Source: Cyclobacteriaceae bacterium (lineage in GTDB: Bacteria > Bacteroidota > Bacteroidia > Cytophagales > Cyclobacteriaceae). Taken from it: DNA of 5,773 nucleotides. Below are positions 1-5,773 of this stretch, one piece after another. Within the stretch, counting starts at the first letter, position 1; every line of letters starts with the position of its first letter. The translations under genes were made by a program, and so were the position numbers. The DNA is taken from positions 1 through 5,773 of the forward strand of contig JALOMY010000208.1 in assembly GCA_025455225.1 (NCBI GenBank). The letters are read 5' to 3'. Under the pieces are notes generated by a model. The model made no database searches. It worked only from the letters and a program-made list of their open reading frames with translations, and was not told the origin of the DNA.

Positions 1-777
1 ATGACCTTCTTTCCTTATGAGGGATTGGCCAAAGGCCGCCACGGAAAGGGACAAATGACCGTAACATCATTTTCTGTACCCGCAACAAGCCTTGATTATT
101 GGCTGAAACGACTCAAGAAATTCAATATTAAACACACAGAACCTCAGCAGCGGTTCGATCATGAGGTATTTGTATACTTTGAAGATGAACATGGCTTGGG
201 TTTGGAGTTGGTCTTTAATAATGAAGACCAACGGCCCGGTTTTTCGTACGGGCAAATTCCTCTTGAATTTGCTGTAAAAGGATTTTACGGAGCTGTACTT
301 TCAGAAGAAAGCTATGAACGCACGGCAGCGCTGCTCCTGGAAGCCATGGATCATAAACTTATGGTTGAAAAAGGCAATCGCATCCGGTATTCGGCCAGCG
401 GCAAACCGGGTGATTTCATTGATATTCTGTGGGCGCCTGACGCCACACGCGGATTGGGAGGCAGCGGCACCATTCACCATCTTGCTTTTGCTACACCTGA
501 TGACCAATCACAACTGGAAGCACGTGAAAAGTTGTTATCCAAAGGATTCCAGGTTACACCTGTTATTGATCGTCAGTATTTTCACAGCGTTTATTTTCGT
601 GAGCCTGGTGGAATTTTGTTTGAAGTGGCCACTAATCCTCCGGGATTTTCAGTTGATGAACCGGTTTCCAAACTGGGTGAAGAATTGAGACTGCCCGACT
701 GGTATGAAAAAATCAGGGACAAAATCGAAGCCGGATTAACGCCTATTACCTTACAGGTTCAAAATTTCATGGATTGA
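1..777 (+). CDS. Ring-cleaving extradiol dioxygenase, VOC superfamily (MhqO/PcpA/LinE-like), 5' end missing
   Basis: The 258 visible residues form most of a glyoxalase-fold (VOC) ring-cleaving dioxygenase. These are Fe(II) enzymes that open hydroquinone- or catechol-type rings in the cytoplasm. The first residues, MTFFPYEG, match an internal stretch of the family (usually 'LTFFPWEG'), so the ATG at position 1 is almost certainly an internal Met. Full-length members have about 310-320 residues, so roughly 50-70 are lost to the left, including the N-terminal HHITA-type metal ligand. Two of the three expected iron ligands are visible: one of His159/His160 (GTIHHLAF) and Glu208 (ILFEVAT). Arg191 and Tyr198 fall where PcpA-type enzymes, as I recall them, carry active-site Arg and Tyr. 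The reading frame is intact to the TGA stop. The hydrolase gene follows two bases later. The ring-cleavage family is well supported; the exact substrate is inferred from the neighbour. Confidence 0.9.
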   Translation: MTFFPYEGLAKGRHGKGQMTVTSFSVPATSLDYWLKRLKKFNIKHTEPQQRFDHEVFVYFEDEHGLGLELVFNNEDQRPGFSYGQIPLEFAVKGFYGAVLSEESYERTAALLLEAMDHKLMVEKGNRIRYSASGKPGDFIDILWAPDATRGLGGSGTIHHLAFATPDDQSQLEAREKLLSKGFQVTPVIDRQYFHSVYFREPGGILFEVATNPPGFSVDEPVSKLGEELRLPDWYEKIRDKIEAGLTPITLQVQNFMD

Positions 778-779
778 TT

Positions 780-1400
780 ATGCACATTAAAAATCTGGTT
801 GAGGCTGGAAAACCGATACAGGATGCATCCAGGGCCATCGTAATGCTTCATGGTCGCGGAGTATCTGCCGATGATATTCTGTCTTTGAAAATGCATTTGC
901 CCTTGCACGATTATCACATCGTTGCTCCCCAGGCTATGCATTATACCTGGTATCCGTATAGTTTCATGGCACCCATCGAACAGAATGAACCTTGGTTAAG
1001 CAGTGCACTTGAACTGCTTAGTAACACCGTCCATCAGATTAATGAAGGCGGGATTCCAAATAATAAAATTGTAATCCTGGGTTTTTCACAAGGTGCTTGT
1101 CTTACGCTGGAGTTCTCCACTCGCATGGCCCAGCGTTGGGGAGGTGTGATTGCATTCACCGGTGGATTAATCGGTGATAAAATTTACACGGAGCACTATT
1201 CAGGAAATTTTCAGAAAACCCCTGTCTTTATAAGCAACAGTAATAATGATCCGCATGTGCCGTTAAAGCGAAGTGAAGACACAAAAAGCCTGATGAAAAA
1301 ATTAGGCGCAGAAGTTACGCTTGAAGTATACCCAAACCGCCCACATACCATTTTGAAAGAAGAGCTTCTCTCGGCATCGAAGGTTCTTAATTCCCTCTAA
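780..1400 (+). CDS. Alpha/beta-hydrolase, phospholipase/carboxylesterase family (MhqD/YpfH-like serine esterase)
   Basis: This 206-residue protein has the size and order of the bacterial phospholipase/carboxylesterase (acyl-protein thioesterase-like) family. The oxyanion-hole loop LHGRG is at residues 23-27, and the nucleophile elbow GFSQGA at 101-106 contains Ser103. The acid is probably Asp157 (SNNDPHVP) and the catalytic base His189 (NRPHT), which gives a complete Ser-Asp-His triad. It has no signal peptide or membrane segment, so it should be cytoplasmic. I chose the ATG at 780. An in-frame TTG at 774 would overlap the dioxygenase stop but adds only two residues. With two bases between stop and start, translation is probably coupled to the upstream gene. 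In Bacillus subtilis, homologues of both proteins (MhqO and MhqD) belong to the MhqR quinone-stress regulon, so this protein probably hydrolyses an ester or thioester linked to the same aromatic compounds. The triad is clear; the substrate is inference. Confidence 0.9.
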   Translation: MHIKNLVEAGKPIQDASRAIVMLHGRGVSADDILSLKMHLPLHDYHIVAPQAMHYTWYPYSFMAPIEQNEPWLSSALELLSNTVHQINEGGIPNNKIVILGFSQGACLTLEFSTRMAQRWGGVIAFTGGLIGDKIYTEHYSGNFQKTPVFISNSNNDPHVPLKRSEDTKSLMKKLGAEVTLEVYPNRPHTILKEELLSASKVLNSL

Positions 1401-1430
1401 AGACACGGTATCAATTTTTTACCTGATGGG

Positions 1431-1892
1431 TTAAGAGTCACCCGTATTTCCGGTAGGCCGGGTATCTTTCGGAAGCCAACAACCCTCAAATTTAAACGAT
1501 AACTTTCCGTGGTAGTCTGCACAATAAATGGCAACCCGGTCTAAACTTGCATTAACTTCATTCTGATCAAGGCCGGCCGCTTCTCTTCTGAACATCACGT
1601 AAGTCCAGTTGTCTTTCTTGCTGATCCAGGAACCGAACAGGTTATGATTGATTTCCGCGATGCTTTGCAAAAAACTTTCACTGTTTTTATCCGGTATAGT
1701 TAACAGCGGACTCATTATCTGAAAATACCAGCGATTTGGATTATCACTTAAGGTAAAGACATCAATCCAAACGGTTGAGCCCCGATATACCAATGACCAT
1801 TGACCCGGATTGGCGCCCCGGCATGCAGCAGGATCGACCTTGAGATCCCGAATGCTGTTCTCTACGAGAACTGAAGTTTGAGCTAAGTCCAT
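1431..1892 (-). CDS. YbjN-domain / type III secretion chaperone-like fold protein
   Basis: This 153-residue protein has the pattern of a Bacteroidota family annotated as 'YbjN domain-containing' or 'molecular chaperone Tir'. The recognisable blocks are a VDPAACRG...NPGQW segment (residues about 19-32), VWIDVF (41-46), an IMSPLLTIP strand (59-67), INHNLFG (81-87) and an FRREAAGLDQNE helix start (101-112). The fold is the small alpha-beta chaperone fold shared with CesT/Tir chaperones. No secretion system is nearby, so the 'Tir' name should not be read as a function, and the real role is unknown. The last 15 or so residues (DTRPTGNTGDS) look like a disordered tail. It has no signal peptide. It converges on the hydrolase gene across 30 bases and is divergent from the gene at 1982. 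The start at 1892 is the first Met and leaves a leader of reasonable length behind a possible promoter. Confidence 0.8.
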   Translation of the reverse strand: MDLAQTSVLVENSIRDLKVDPAACRGANPGQWSLVYRGSTVWIDVFTLSDNPNRWYFQIMSPLLTIPDKNSESFLQSIAEINHNLFGSWISKKDNWTYVMFRREAAGLDQNEVNASLDRVAIYCADYHGKLSFKFEGCWLPKDTRPTGNTGDS

Positions 1893-1895
1893 TTA

Positions 1896-1903
1896 TAAAT
1901 TTG
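1896..1903 (+). promoter_or_regulatory. Candidate -7 box for the small lysine-tailed protein gene
   Basis: TAAATTTG is an exact match to the Bacteroidota -7 consensus TAnnTTTG, reading toward the gene at 1982 and giving a leader of about 70 bases. The only TTTG upstream (1877-1880, inside the divergent gene) is 15 bases away, slightly short of the usual 17-23. The box lies in the leader of the divergent YbjN-like gene, so the two transcripts would overlap at their 5' ends if both promoters are real. Confidence 0.3.
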
Positions 1904-1922
1904 GATAGTCTTTCGCTGATTT

Positions 1923-1950
1923 CAAACTGATTTAGAATATTTTAGCTCAA
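1923..1950 (-). promoter_or_regulatory. Candidate Bacteroidota-type promoter for the YbjN-like gene
   Basis: On the minus strand, TTG (plus-strand CAA at 1948-1950) is followed after 17 bases by TCAGTTTG (1930 down to 1923). The Bacteroidota consensus is TTG/TTTG, 17-23 bases, then TAnnTTTG, so the -7 box has one mismatch (C for A). Transcription would begin about 25 bases before the start codon at 1892. This is a pattern match only. Confidence 0.3.
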
Positions 1951-1981
1951 GCTTAAGGTTTATACTGCCGGCCGTGAATTT

Positions 1982-2359
1982 ATGGGTAAGCCCAAACCAA
2001 CCATTCCATTTGAATTTGTTCTTGAAAATCTCAACCGGTTGGATTTCACGGTTAAAGCCTTTTTCGGATGTCATTCCATTTATGTGGGTGAGAAATTGTA
2101 TCTAACCCTTAGGAAGAAGAAAGACCACAAACGGGATAATGGGGTATGGATTGCTACCTCACATGAACATCATGAAAGCCTGCAAAGGGAGTTCCCCAAC
2201 ATGCGTTCAATCGAGCTTTTCGGAAATCCACCCAGCAGCTGGCAAAATTTACCCGCTGACGCTGATGACTTTGAAGAATCTGTAAATCATCTCTGTGAAT
2301 TAATAATGAAAAAAGATTCACGAATCGGTAGAATCCCTAAGAAGAAAAAGAAGAAGTGA
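1982..2359 (+). CDS. Conserved hypothetical protein with TfoX/YjbR-like features and polylysine tail
   Basis: This 125-residue cytoplasmic protein has no signal peptide or membrane segment. I recognise it as a conserved Bacteroidota protein of unknown function. The FFGCHSIYVGEKLYL block (residues 27-41) resembles the strand-turn-strand of the TfoX N-terminal/YjbR fold ('MFGG..lYvdgklF'). It is followed by NGVWIATSHEHHESL (53-67), RSIELFGN (75-82) and WQNLPADADDFEESV (87-101). The tail IGRIPKKKKKK ends in six lysines encoded by an A-rich run directly before the stop, and could bind nucleic acid or another polyanion. The ATG at 1982 gives the usual beginning of the family (GKPKPTIPF). It is transcribed alone, divergently from the YbjN-like gene, with a probable terminator at its end. 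The gene call is firm; the fold assignment is tentative and no function can be given. Confidence 0.75.
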   Translation: MGKPKPTIPFEFVLENLNRLDFTVKAFFGCHSIYVGEKLYLTLRKKKDHKRDNGVWIATSHEHHESLQREFPNMRSIELFGNPPSSWQNLPADADDFEESVNHLCELIMKKDSRIGRIPKKKKKK

Positions 2360-2388
2360 TTTCCGCTTTTTCAGAACATCACTTTTTT
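2350..2388 (+). terminator. Probable rho-independent terminator overlapping the stop of the lysine-tailed gene
   Basis: Bases 2350-2360 pair with 2378-2388. The core is AAGTGAT/ATCACTT (7 perfect pairs), extended outward by A-T pairs and two G-T wobbles, with a 17-base loop and a run of six T at 2383-2388. The left arm includes the TGA stop codon (2357-2359). The stem is AT-rich and therefore weak. A second, mutually exclusive hairpin is possible: GAAAAAG (2344-2350) with CTTTTTC (2366-2372). Confidence 0.4.
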
Positions 2389-2441
2389 AATTTCATATAA
2401 GTCCGATACACAAATGGTGTTCAGTCCTCTTTCTTATTGGA

Positions 2442-2470
2442 TTGGTTAATCCGGAATTGTTCTATTTTTA
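2442..2470 (+). promoter_or_regulatory. Candidate Bacteroidota-type promoter for the glucosidase gene
   Basis: TTG (2442-2444) is followed after 18 bases by TATTTTTA (2463-2470), which matches TAnnTTTG except for the last base. A second TTG at 2437-2439 gives a 23-base spacer. The start codon at 2486 would follow a very short leader of about 10-12 bases. TATAAT at 2469-2474 overlaps the box, but as a classical -10 it would leave almost no leader. This is a pattern match only. Confidence 0.3.
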
Positions 2471-2485
2471 TAATTTACGCCTGCT

Positions 2486-5131
2486 ATGACTGCCGAAAAA
2501 CAACGATTAATTGAAGATCGTGATCAAATCAAAAACTGGCGATTGTGGGGTCCCTATTTAAGCGAAAGGCAATGGGGCACCGTGCGTGAGGATTACAGTC
2601 CTAATGGTGATGCATGGAACTATCTTTCCTTTGACATGGCTCGCAGCAAAGCTTACCGTTGGGGCGAAGATGGCATTGCTGGGATTTCGGATGATCAGCA
2701 ATTGCTTTGCTTTGCACTTGCATTTTGGAATAAACAAGATCCTGTTCTAAAAGAGCGTTTCTTCGGCCTTACAAACCCGCAGGGAAATCATGGTGAAGAT
2801 GTAAAAGAACTTTATTATTACCTGGATTCAACGCCAACACATTCATTTATGCGGATGCTATACAAGTACCCGCAAATCGAATTCCCTTATTCCAGGTTAT
2901 TACATGAAAATCAAAAACGGACTAAACACGAACGTGAATTTGAACTGACTGATACCGGAGTATTTTCAGACAACCGTTATTTTGATATTGAAGTATCGTA
3001 TGCGAAAGCCGATGCAAACGATTTGCTGATACAGATTGCGGTTATTAACCGAGGGCCTGATGCGGCAGCTCTTGATATACTGCCAACGATCTGGTTTAGA
3101 AATACCTGGTCGTGGGGGCACGATACCTATAAACCAGAAATTTACCTGGATGAGAAATCCGTAATGGAAGTAAATCATCATCAGCTTGGCAAATATTATC
3201 TCTACTGCGATACACCAAGCGTTGCGTTATTCTGCGAAAATGAAACCAACACCATACGGCTTTACCATCACGATCAACCCGGTACATTTAAAGATGGAAT
3301 TAATGATTATGTTGTATATAACCAACCAAACTCAGTTAACCATAATCATAAAGGGACAAAGGCAGCATTCCGTATCGACCGGAAAATAAACAGCCAGGAG
3401 CAACTTGTTATTCGTTTACGGTTATCACCCGGGTTTCTTGCACAACCTTTCAACGATTTTTCGAGTATCTATGAGCAAAGACAATTAGAAGCCAATGAGT
3501 TCTATGCTGAATTGCAAAAACGAATCGCTGATGAAGATGACCGGATGATTCAACGCCAGGCTCTAGGCGGAATGCTCTGGAGCAAGCAATTCTATTACTA
3601 CGATCTGGATGTCTGGATGCGAGGTGATCCGGGACAGCCGCCTCCACCACCCAGCCGCAAACATGGAAGAAACCGGGAATGGTTCTTTCATCACAGTGCC
3701 GATATCATCTCCATGCCCGACAAGTGGGAATATCCCTGGTATGCAGCCTGGGATCTCGCGTTTCATACTATACCAATCGCGTTAATTGATCCTGAGTTTG
3801 CCAAGCATCAACTGTTGCTGCTCACGAAAGAATGGTATATGCATCCAAATGGTCAATTACCGGCATATGAATGGGCATTCAGTGATGTAAACCCTCCAGT
3901 GCATGCATGGGCTACCTGGCGCGTTTATAAAATCGATCGTAAACTGCAAGACGGTAAGGCCGACAGGAAATTTCTGGAAGAAGTGTTTCACAAACTATTA
4001 CTCAACTTCACGTGGTGGGTAAATAAGAAAGACGCTAACGGAAATAACATTTTTCAGGGTGGTTTCCTGGGTATGGATAACATCGGAGTTTTCGATCGGA
4101 GCAATACCCAATTGCCCACCGGAGGACATATTGAACAATCGGACGGTACGAGCTGGATGGCCATGTTCACCCTGAATATGCTTCGCATTTCACTGGAACT
4201 GGCCAGGGAAAATCCAACCTACCAAAGCCTGGCAACCAAATTCTTTGAACATTTTCTATACATCGCAGGTGCAATCTCCAATATCAATAATGAAAGCATC
4301 AGCCTTTGGGATGAAGAAGATGAATTCTTTTATGATGTATTACACCTGCCAAACAATGAACGTATTCAAATGAAGGTTCGGTCAATGGTGGGCCTCATCC
4401 CGTTGTTTGCAGTTGAAGTATTGGATGAAGAAATTTTTCAGTCCATGCCGGAATTCACAGCCCGCCTGGAATGGTTTCTTCAAAATCGCCCGGATCTGGC
4501 CAACCTGATTTCGCGTTGGGGCGAGCGTGGTAAAAACCAGCGGCACCTGCTTTCGTTGCTACGGGGGCACCGAATGAAATGCCTTCTCAGACGCATGCTG
4601 GATGAGAAAGAATTTTTGTCCGCGTTTGGTGTCCGGGCACTTTCCCGTATACATGCTTCGAATCCCTACATACTGCAAATAAACGGAACAAGTTTCACTG
4701 TTCAGTATCAGCCGGGAGAAAGCGATTCGTATCTGTTTGGTGGAAACAGCAATTGGCGCGGACCAATCTGGTTTCCGGTAAACTTCCTCATAATTGAATC
4801 GCTGCAACGGTTCCATCACTATTACGGAGACGATTTCAAGGTTGAACACCCGACTGGCTCAGGTAATATGTTAACGTTGCGGCAGATTGCCGAAGATCTT
4901 TCATCACGGTTAATCAACTTGTTTCGCAAAAATGATCTTGGCAGCAGGCCTGCTTTCGGGGATGATGATTTACTTCAGACAAATCCTGATTTTCGTGATC
5001 ATTTACTTTTTCACGAATATTTTGATGGAGATACCGGGCGTGGTTTGGGTGCGAGCCATCAAACCGGTTGGACCGGCCTGGTTGCTAAGCTGATACAGCC
5101 GGCACAGCCACGTAAATCACATCCTTTATAA
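2486..5131 (+). CDS. GH63/MGH1-like glycoside hydrolase (putative cytoplasmic alpha-glucosidase)
   Basis: This 881-residue protein belongs to the large 'glucosidase' family of the GH63 / mannosylglycerate-hydrolase-like group, which also includes yeast YMR196W; full-length members have about 880-900 residues. An N-terminal beta-sandwich (about 20-320), opened by the conserved LWGPYLSERQWGTVREDYS block, leads through a helical linker to an (alpha/alpha)6 barrel (about 355-870). The likely general acid is Asp423 (YAAWDLAFH) and the likely general base is Glu844 (FHEYFDGDTG), by analogy with the Asp/Glu pairs of GH63 YgjK and bacterial MGH. The substrate-site block SNWRGPIWFPVN is at 755-766. 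Five prolines (385-389) sit just before the catalytic core. There is no signal peptide, so it should act in the cytoplasm on an alpha-glucoside or compatible-solute-type glucoside; the substrate cannot be read from the sequence. It is a single-gene unit with no SusC/SusD partner or sugar transporter nearby. Confidence 0.9.
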   Translation: MTAEKQRLIEDRDQIKNWRLWGPYLSERQWGTVREDYSPNGDAWNYLSFDMARSKAYRWGEDGIAGISDDQQLLCFALAFWNKQDPVLKERFFGLTNPQGNHGEDVKELYYYLDSTPTHSFMRMLYKYPQIEFPYSRLLHENQKRTKHEREFELTDTGVFSDNRYFDIEVSYAKADANDLLIQIAVINRGPDAAALDILPTIWFRNTWSWGHDTYKPEIYLDEKSVMEVNHHQLGKYYLYCDTPSVALFCENETNTIRLYHHDQPGTFKDGINDYVVYNQPNSVNHNHKGTKAAFRIDRKINSQEQLVIRLRLSPGFLAQPFNDFSSIYEQRQLEANEFYAELQKRIADEDDRMIQRQALGGMLWSKQFYYYDLDVWMRGDPGQPPPPPSRKHGRNREWFFHHSADIISMPDKWEYPWYAAWDLAFHTIPIALIDPEFAKHQLLLLTKEWYMHPNGQLPAYEWAFSDVNPPVHAWATWRVYKIDRKLQDGKADRKFLEEVFHKLLLNFTWWVNKKDANGNNIFQGGFLGMDNIGVFDRSNTQLPTGGHIEQSDGTSWMAMFTLNMLRISLELARENPTYQSLATKFFEHFLYIAGAISNINNESISLWDEEDEFFYDVLHLPNNERIQMKVRSMVGLIPLFAVEVLDEEIFQSMPEFTARLEWFLQNRPDLANLISRWGERGKNQRHLLSLLRGHRMKCLLRRMLDEKEFLSAFGVRALSRIHASNPYILQINGTSFTVQYQPGESDSYLFGGNSNWRGPIWFPVNFLIIESLQRFHHYYGDDFKVEHPTGSGNMLTLRQIAEDLSSRLINLFRKNDLGSRPAFGDDDLLQTNPDFRDHLLFHEYFDGDTGRGLGASHQTGWTGLVAKLIQPAQPRKSHPL

Positions 5132-5309
5132 AACTGGCAACTATTCTTTTTGATTAATACCCTTTTTGAATGCTTTGCCCTGGCCGGATCATGATTTGTG
5201 TGCCAGCACTTACGATTGTCAAAATTCATTTTAAACTTAATGCGTGTTATTGTTTCAAATACAAAATATTGGAACTACCCAAATGTGAATTTCTGCCTAT
5301 CTTCAATTT

Positions 5310-5773
5310 ATGGATTCAGAATTTCTGGTAAGGGCAATAAACAGTAGTCCGGGCATTATTATGTTTTCGCTCGACACTAACTACTGTTATACGTCTTTTT
5401 CAAAATCGCACGAGGATGCAATGAAGCTTTTCCTGGGTGTTGATATACATATCGGTCAGAATATGCTTTCCATTCTTACGGCAATCTCGACCGGGCTTTG
5501 CGTGGCGAAAAATTCAACCTCATTGAAAAATGGGTTAATGAAAAATCAGAAACAGTTTATTGGGAAGTACGGTTTAATGCCATTCAGGAACAGGATGGTT
5601 CTATTCAAGGTGTCGTCATTTTTATGCTGGATGTTACCCAGCAGATCAGTATCAAAAACCTCCTGGAAGAAACCCAAACGCGGCTCAAACTGGCATTAAA
5701 AGGAAGTAAAACAGGTGTATGGGAATGGGATATTAAAACGAATGCCGTGTTCTGGTCTGATGAAGTATTTGAA
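5310..5773 (+). pseudogene. PAS-domain sensor protein (probable histidine kinase N-terminus), frameshifted and cut by the window edge
   Basis: The frame from ATG 5310 encodes a clear PAS start: MDSEFLVRAINSSPGIIMFS, then SFSKSHEDAMK and GVDIHIGQNMLSIL (about residues 1-56). After that its product is meaningless to the TAA at 5697. The PAS sequence continues one frame back (codons starting at 5477, 5480 and so on): YGNLDRALRGEKFNLIEKW, then VYWEVRFNAIQ, GVVIFMLDVTQQ and LLEETQTRLKLALKG. The last block opens a second PAS domain (TGVWEWDIKTN...SDEVFE) that runs open to the right edge. The switch falls at about 5472-5486. The loop between NML and LDRAL is about eight residues shorter than usual in such domains, which fits a short deletion of 3n+1 bases. 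The gene is therefore either a pseudogene or carries a sequencing or assembly error. Tandem PAS domains of this type normally precede a histidine kinase core, which would lie outside the window. The frame break is certain; the kinase identity is inference. Confidence 0.8.

Noticed and set aside
1..3. ATG at position 1 as the true start of the dioxygenase
   Set aside because: The sequence that follows corresponds to an internal part of the family, and the N-terminal metal-ligand region would be missing. The gene is cut by the window edge.
774..779. TTG at 774 as the start of the esterase, overlapping the dioxygenase stop
   Set aside because: It adds only two residues. An ATG at 780 is in the same frame and gives the usual N-terminus length.
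1428..1443. Small inverted repeat GGGT...ACCC between the convergent genes as a bidirectional terminator
   Set aside because: The stem is only four good pairs plus one separated pair, most of it lies inside the minus-strand gene, and no T-run follows it on either strand.
2966..4849. Several open frames of 60-96 codons on the minus strand and in other frames within the glucosidase gene
   Set aside because: They lie wholly inside a strongly conserved coding gene, and their translations show no recognisable domain or start signal.
5132..5309. Terminator or promoter in the gap between the glucosidase and the PAS gene
   Set aside because: CTGGC (5180-5184) and GCCAG (5202-5206) form only a five-pair stem with a long loop and no T-run. 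CTTTTTGA occurs twice (5146 and 5162) but is too short to mean much. TACGATTG at 5211-5218 is near the -7 consensus but lacks a correctly spaced TTG.
5500..5515. Possible programmed -1 frameshift at the A-run (GAAAAAT) in the PAS gene
   Set aside because: The heptamer is not a proper X XXY YYZ slippery site because G precedes the A-run. The downstream-frame PAS homology (YGNLDRALRGE) already begins about 25-30 bases earlier, so a slip here would come too late.

Overview
The window looks like chromosomal DNA of a Bacteroidota bacterium, probably of the Cytophagales/Chitinophagales/Sphingobacteriales type. Three things suggest this. None of the start codons has a clear Shine-Dalgarno sequence. 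Several proteins have their closest recalled relatives in that phylum: the YbjN-like protein, the small lysine-tailed protein and the large GH63-like glucosidase. Sequences resembling the Bacteroidota -33/-7 promoter (TTG, then TAnnTTTG) lie in the gaps. No mobile element, CRISPR array, tRNA or rRNA is visible.

Layout. Positions 1-777 (+) are the 3' part of a ring-cleaving extradiol dioxygenase of the VOC superfamily (MhqO/PcpA/LinE type), cut by the left edge. Two bases later, 780-1400 (+) encodes an alpha/beta-hydrolase of the phospholipase/carboxylesterase family (MhqD type). The two form an operon that resembles the quinone/hydroquinone detoxification set of Bacillus. A convergent gene, 1431-1892 (-), encodes a YbjN / type III secretion chaperone-like protein. 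It is divergent from 1982-2359 (+), a small conserved protein with a TfoX/YjbR-like look and an all-lysine tail, whose stop codon lies inside a probable terminator hairpin. Positions 2486-5131 (+) encode an 881-residue cytoplasmic GH63/MGH1-like glucosidase with both expected catalytic acids in place. After a 178-base gap with no recognisable element, a PAS-domain sensor gene begins at 5310 (+) and runs off the right edge. Its reading frame is broken at about 5472-5486, and a short deletion inside the first PAS domain is the most economical explanation.

How the genes work together. Only the dioxygenase/hydrolase pair shows a clear joint role: ring opening of hydroquinone-like aromatics followed by, or coupled to, ester or thioester hydrolysis. 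The other genes appear to be independent single-gene units. I do not see a novel multi-gene system. The points most worth a second look are the broken PAS gene, the mhqO/mhqD-like pair outside Firmicutes, and the two competing hairpins at the end of the lysine-tailed gene.
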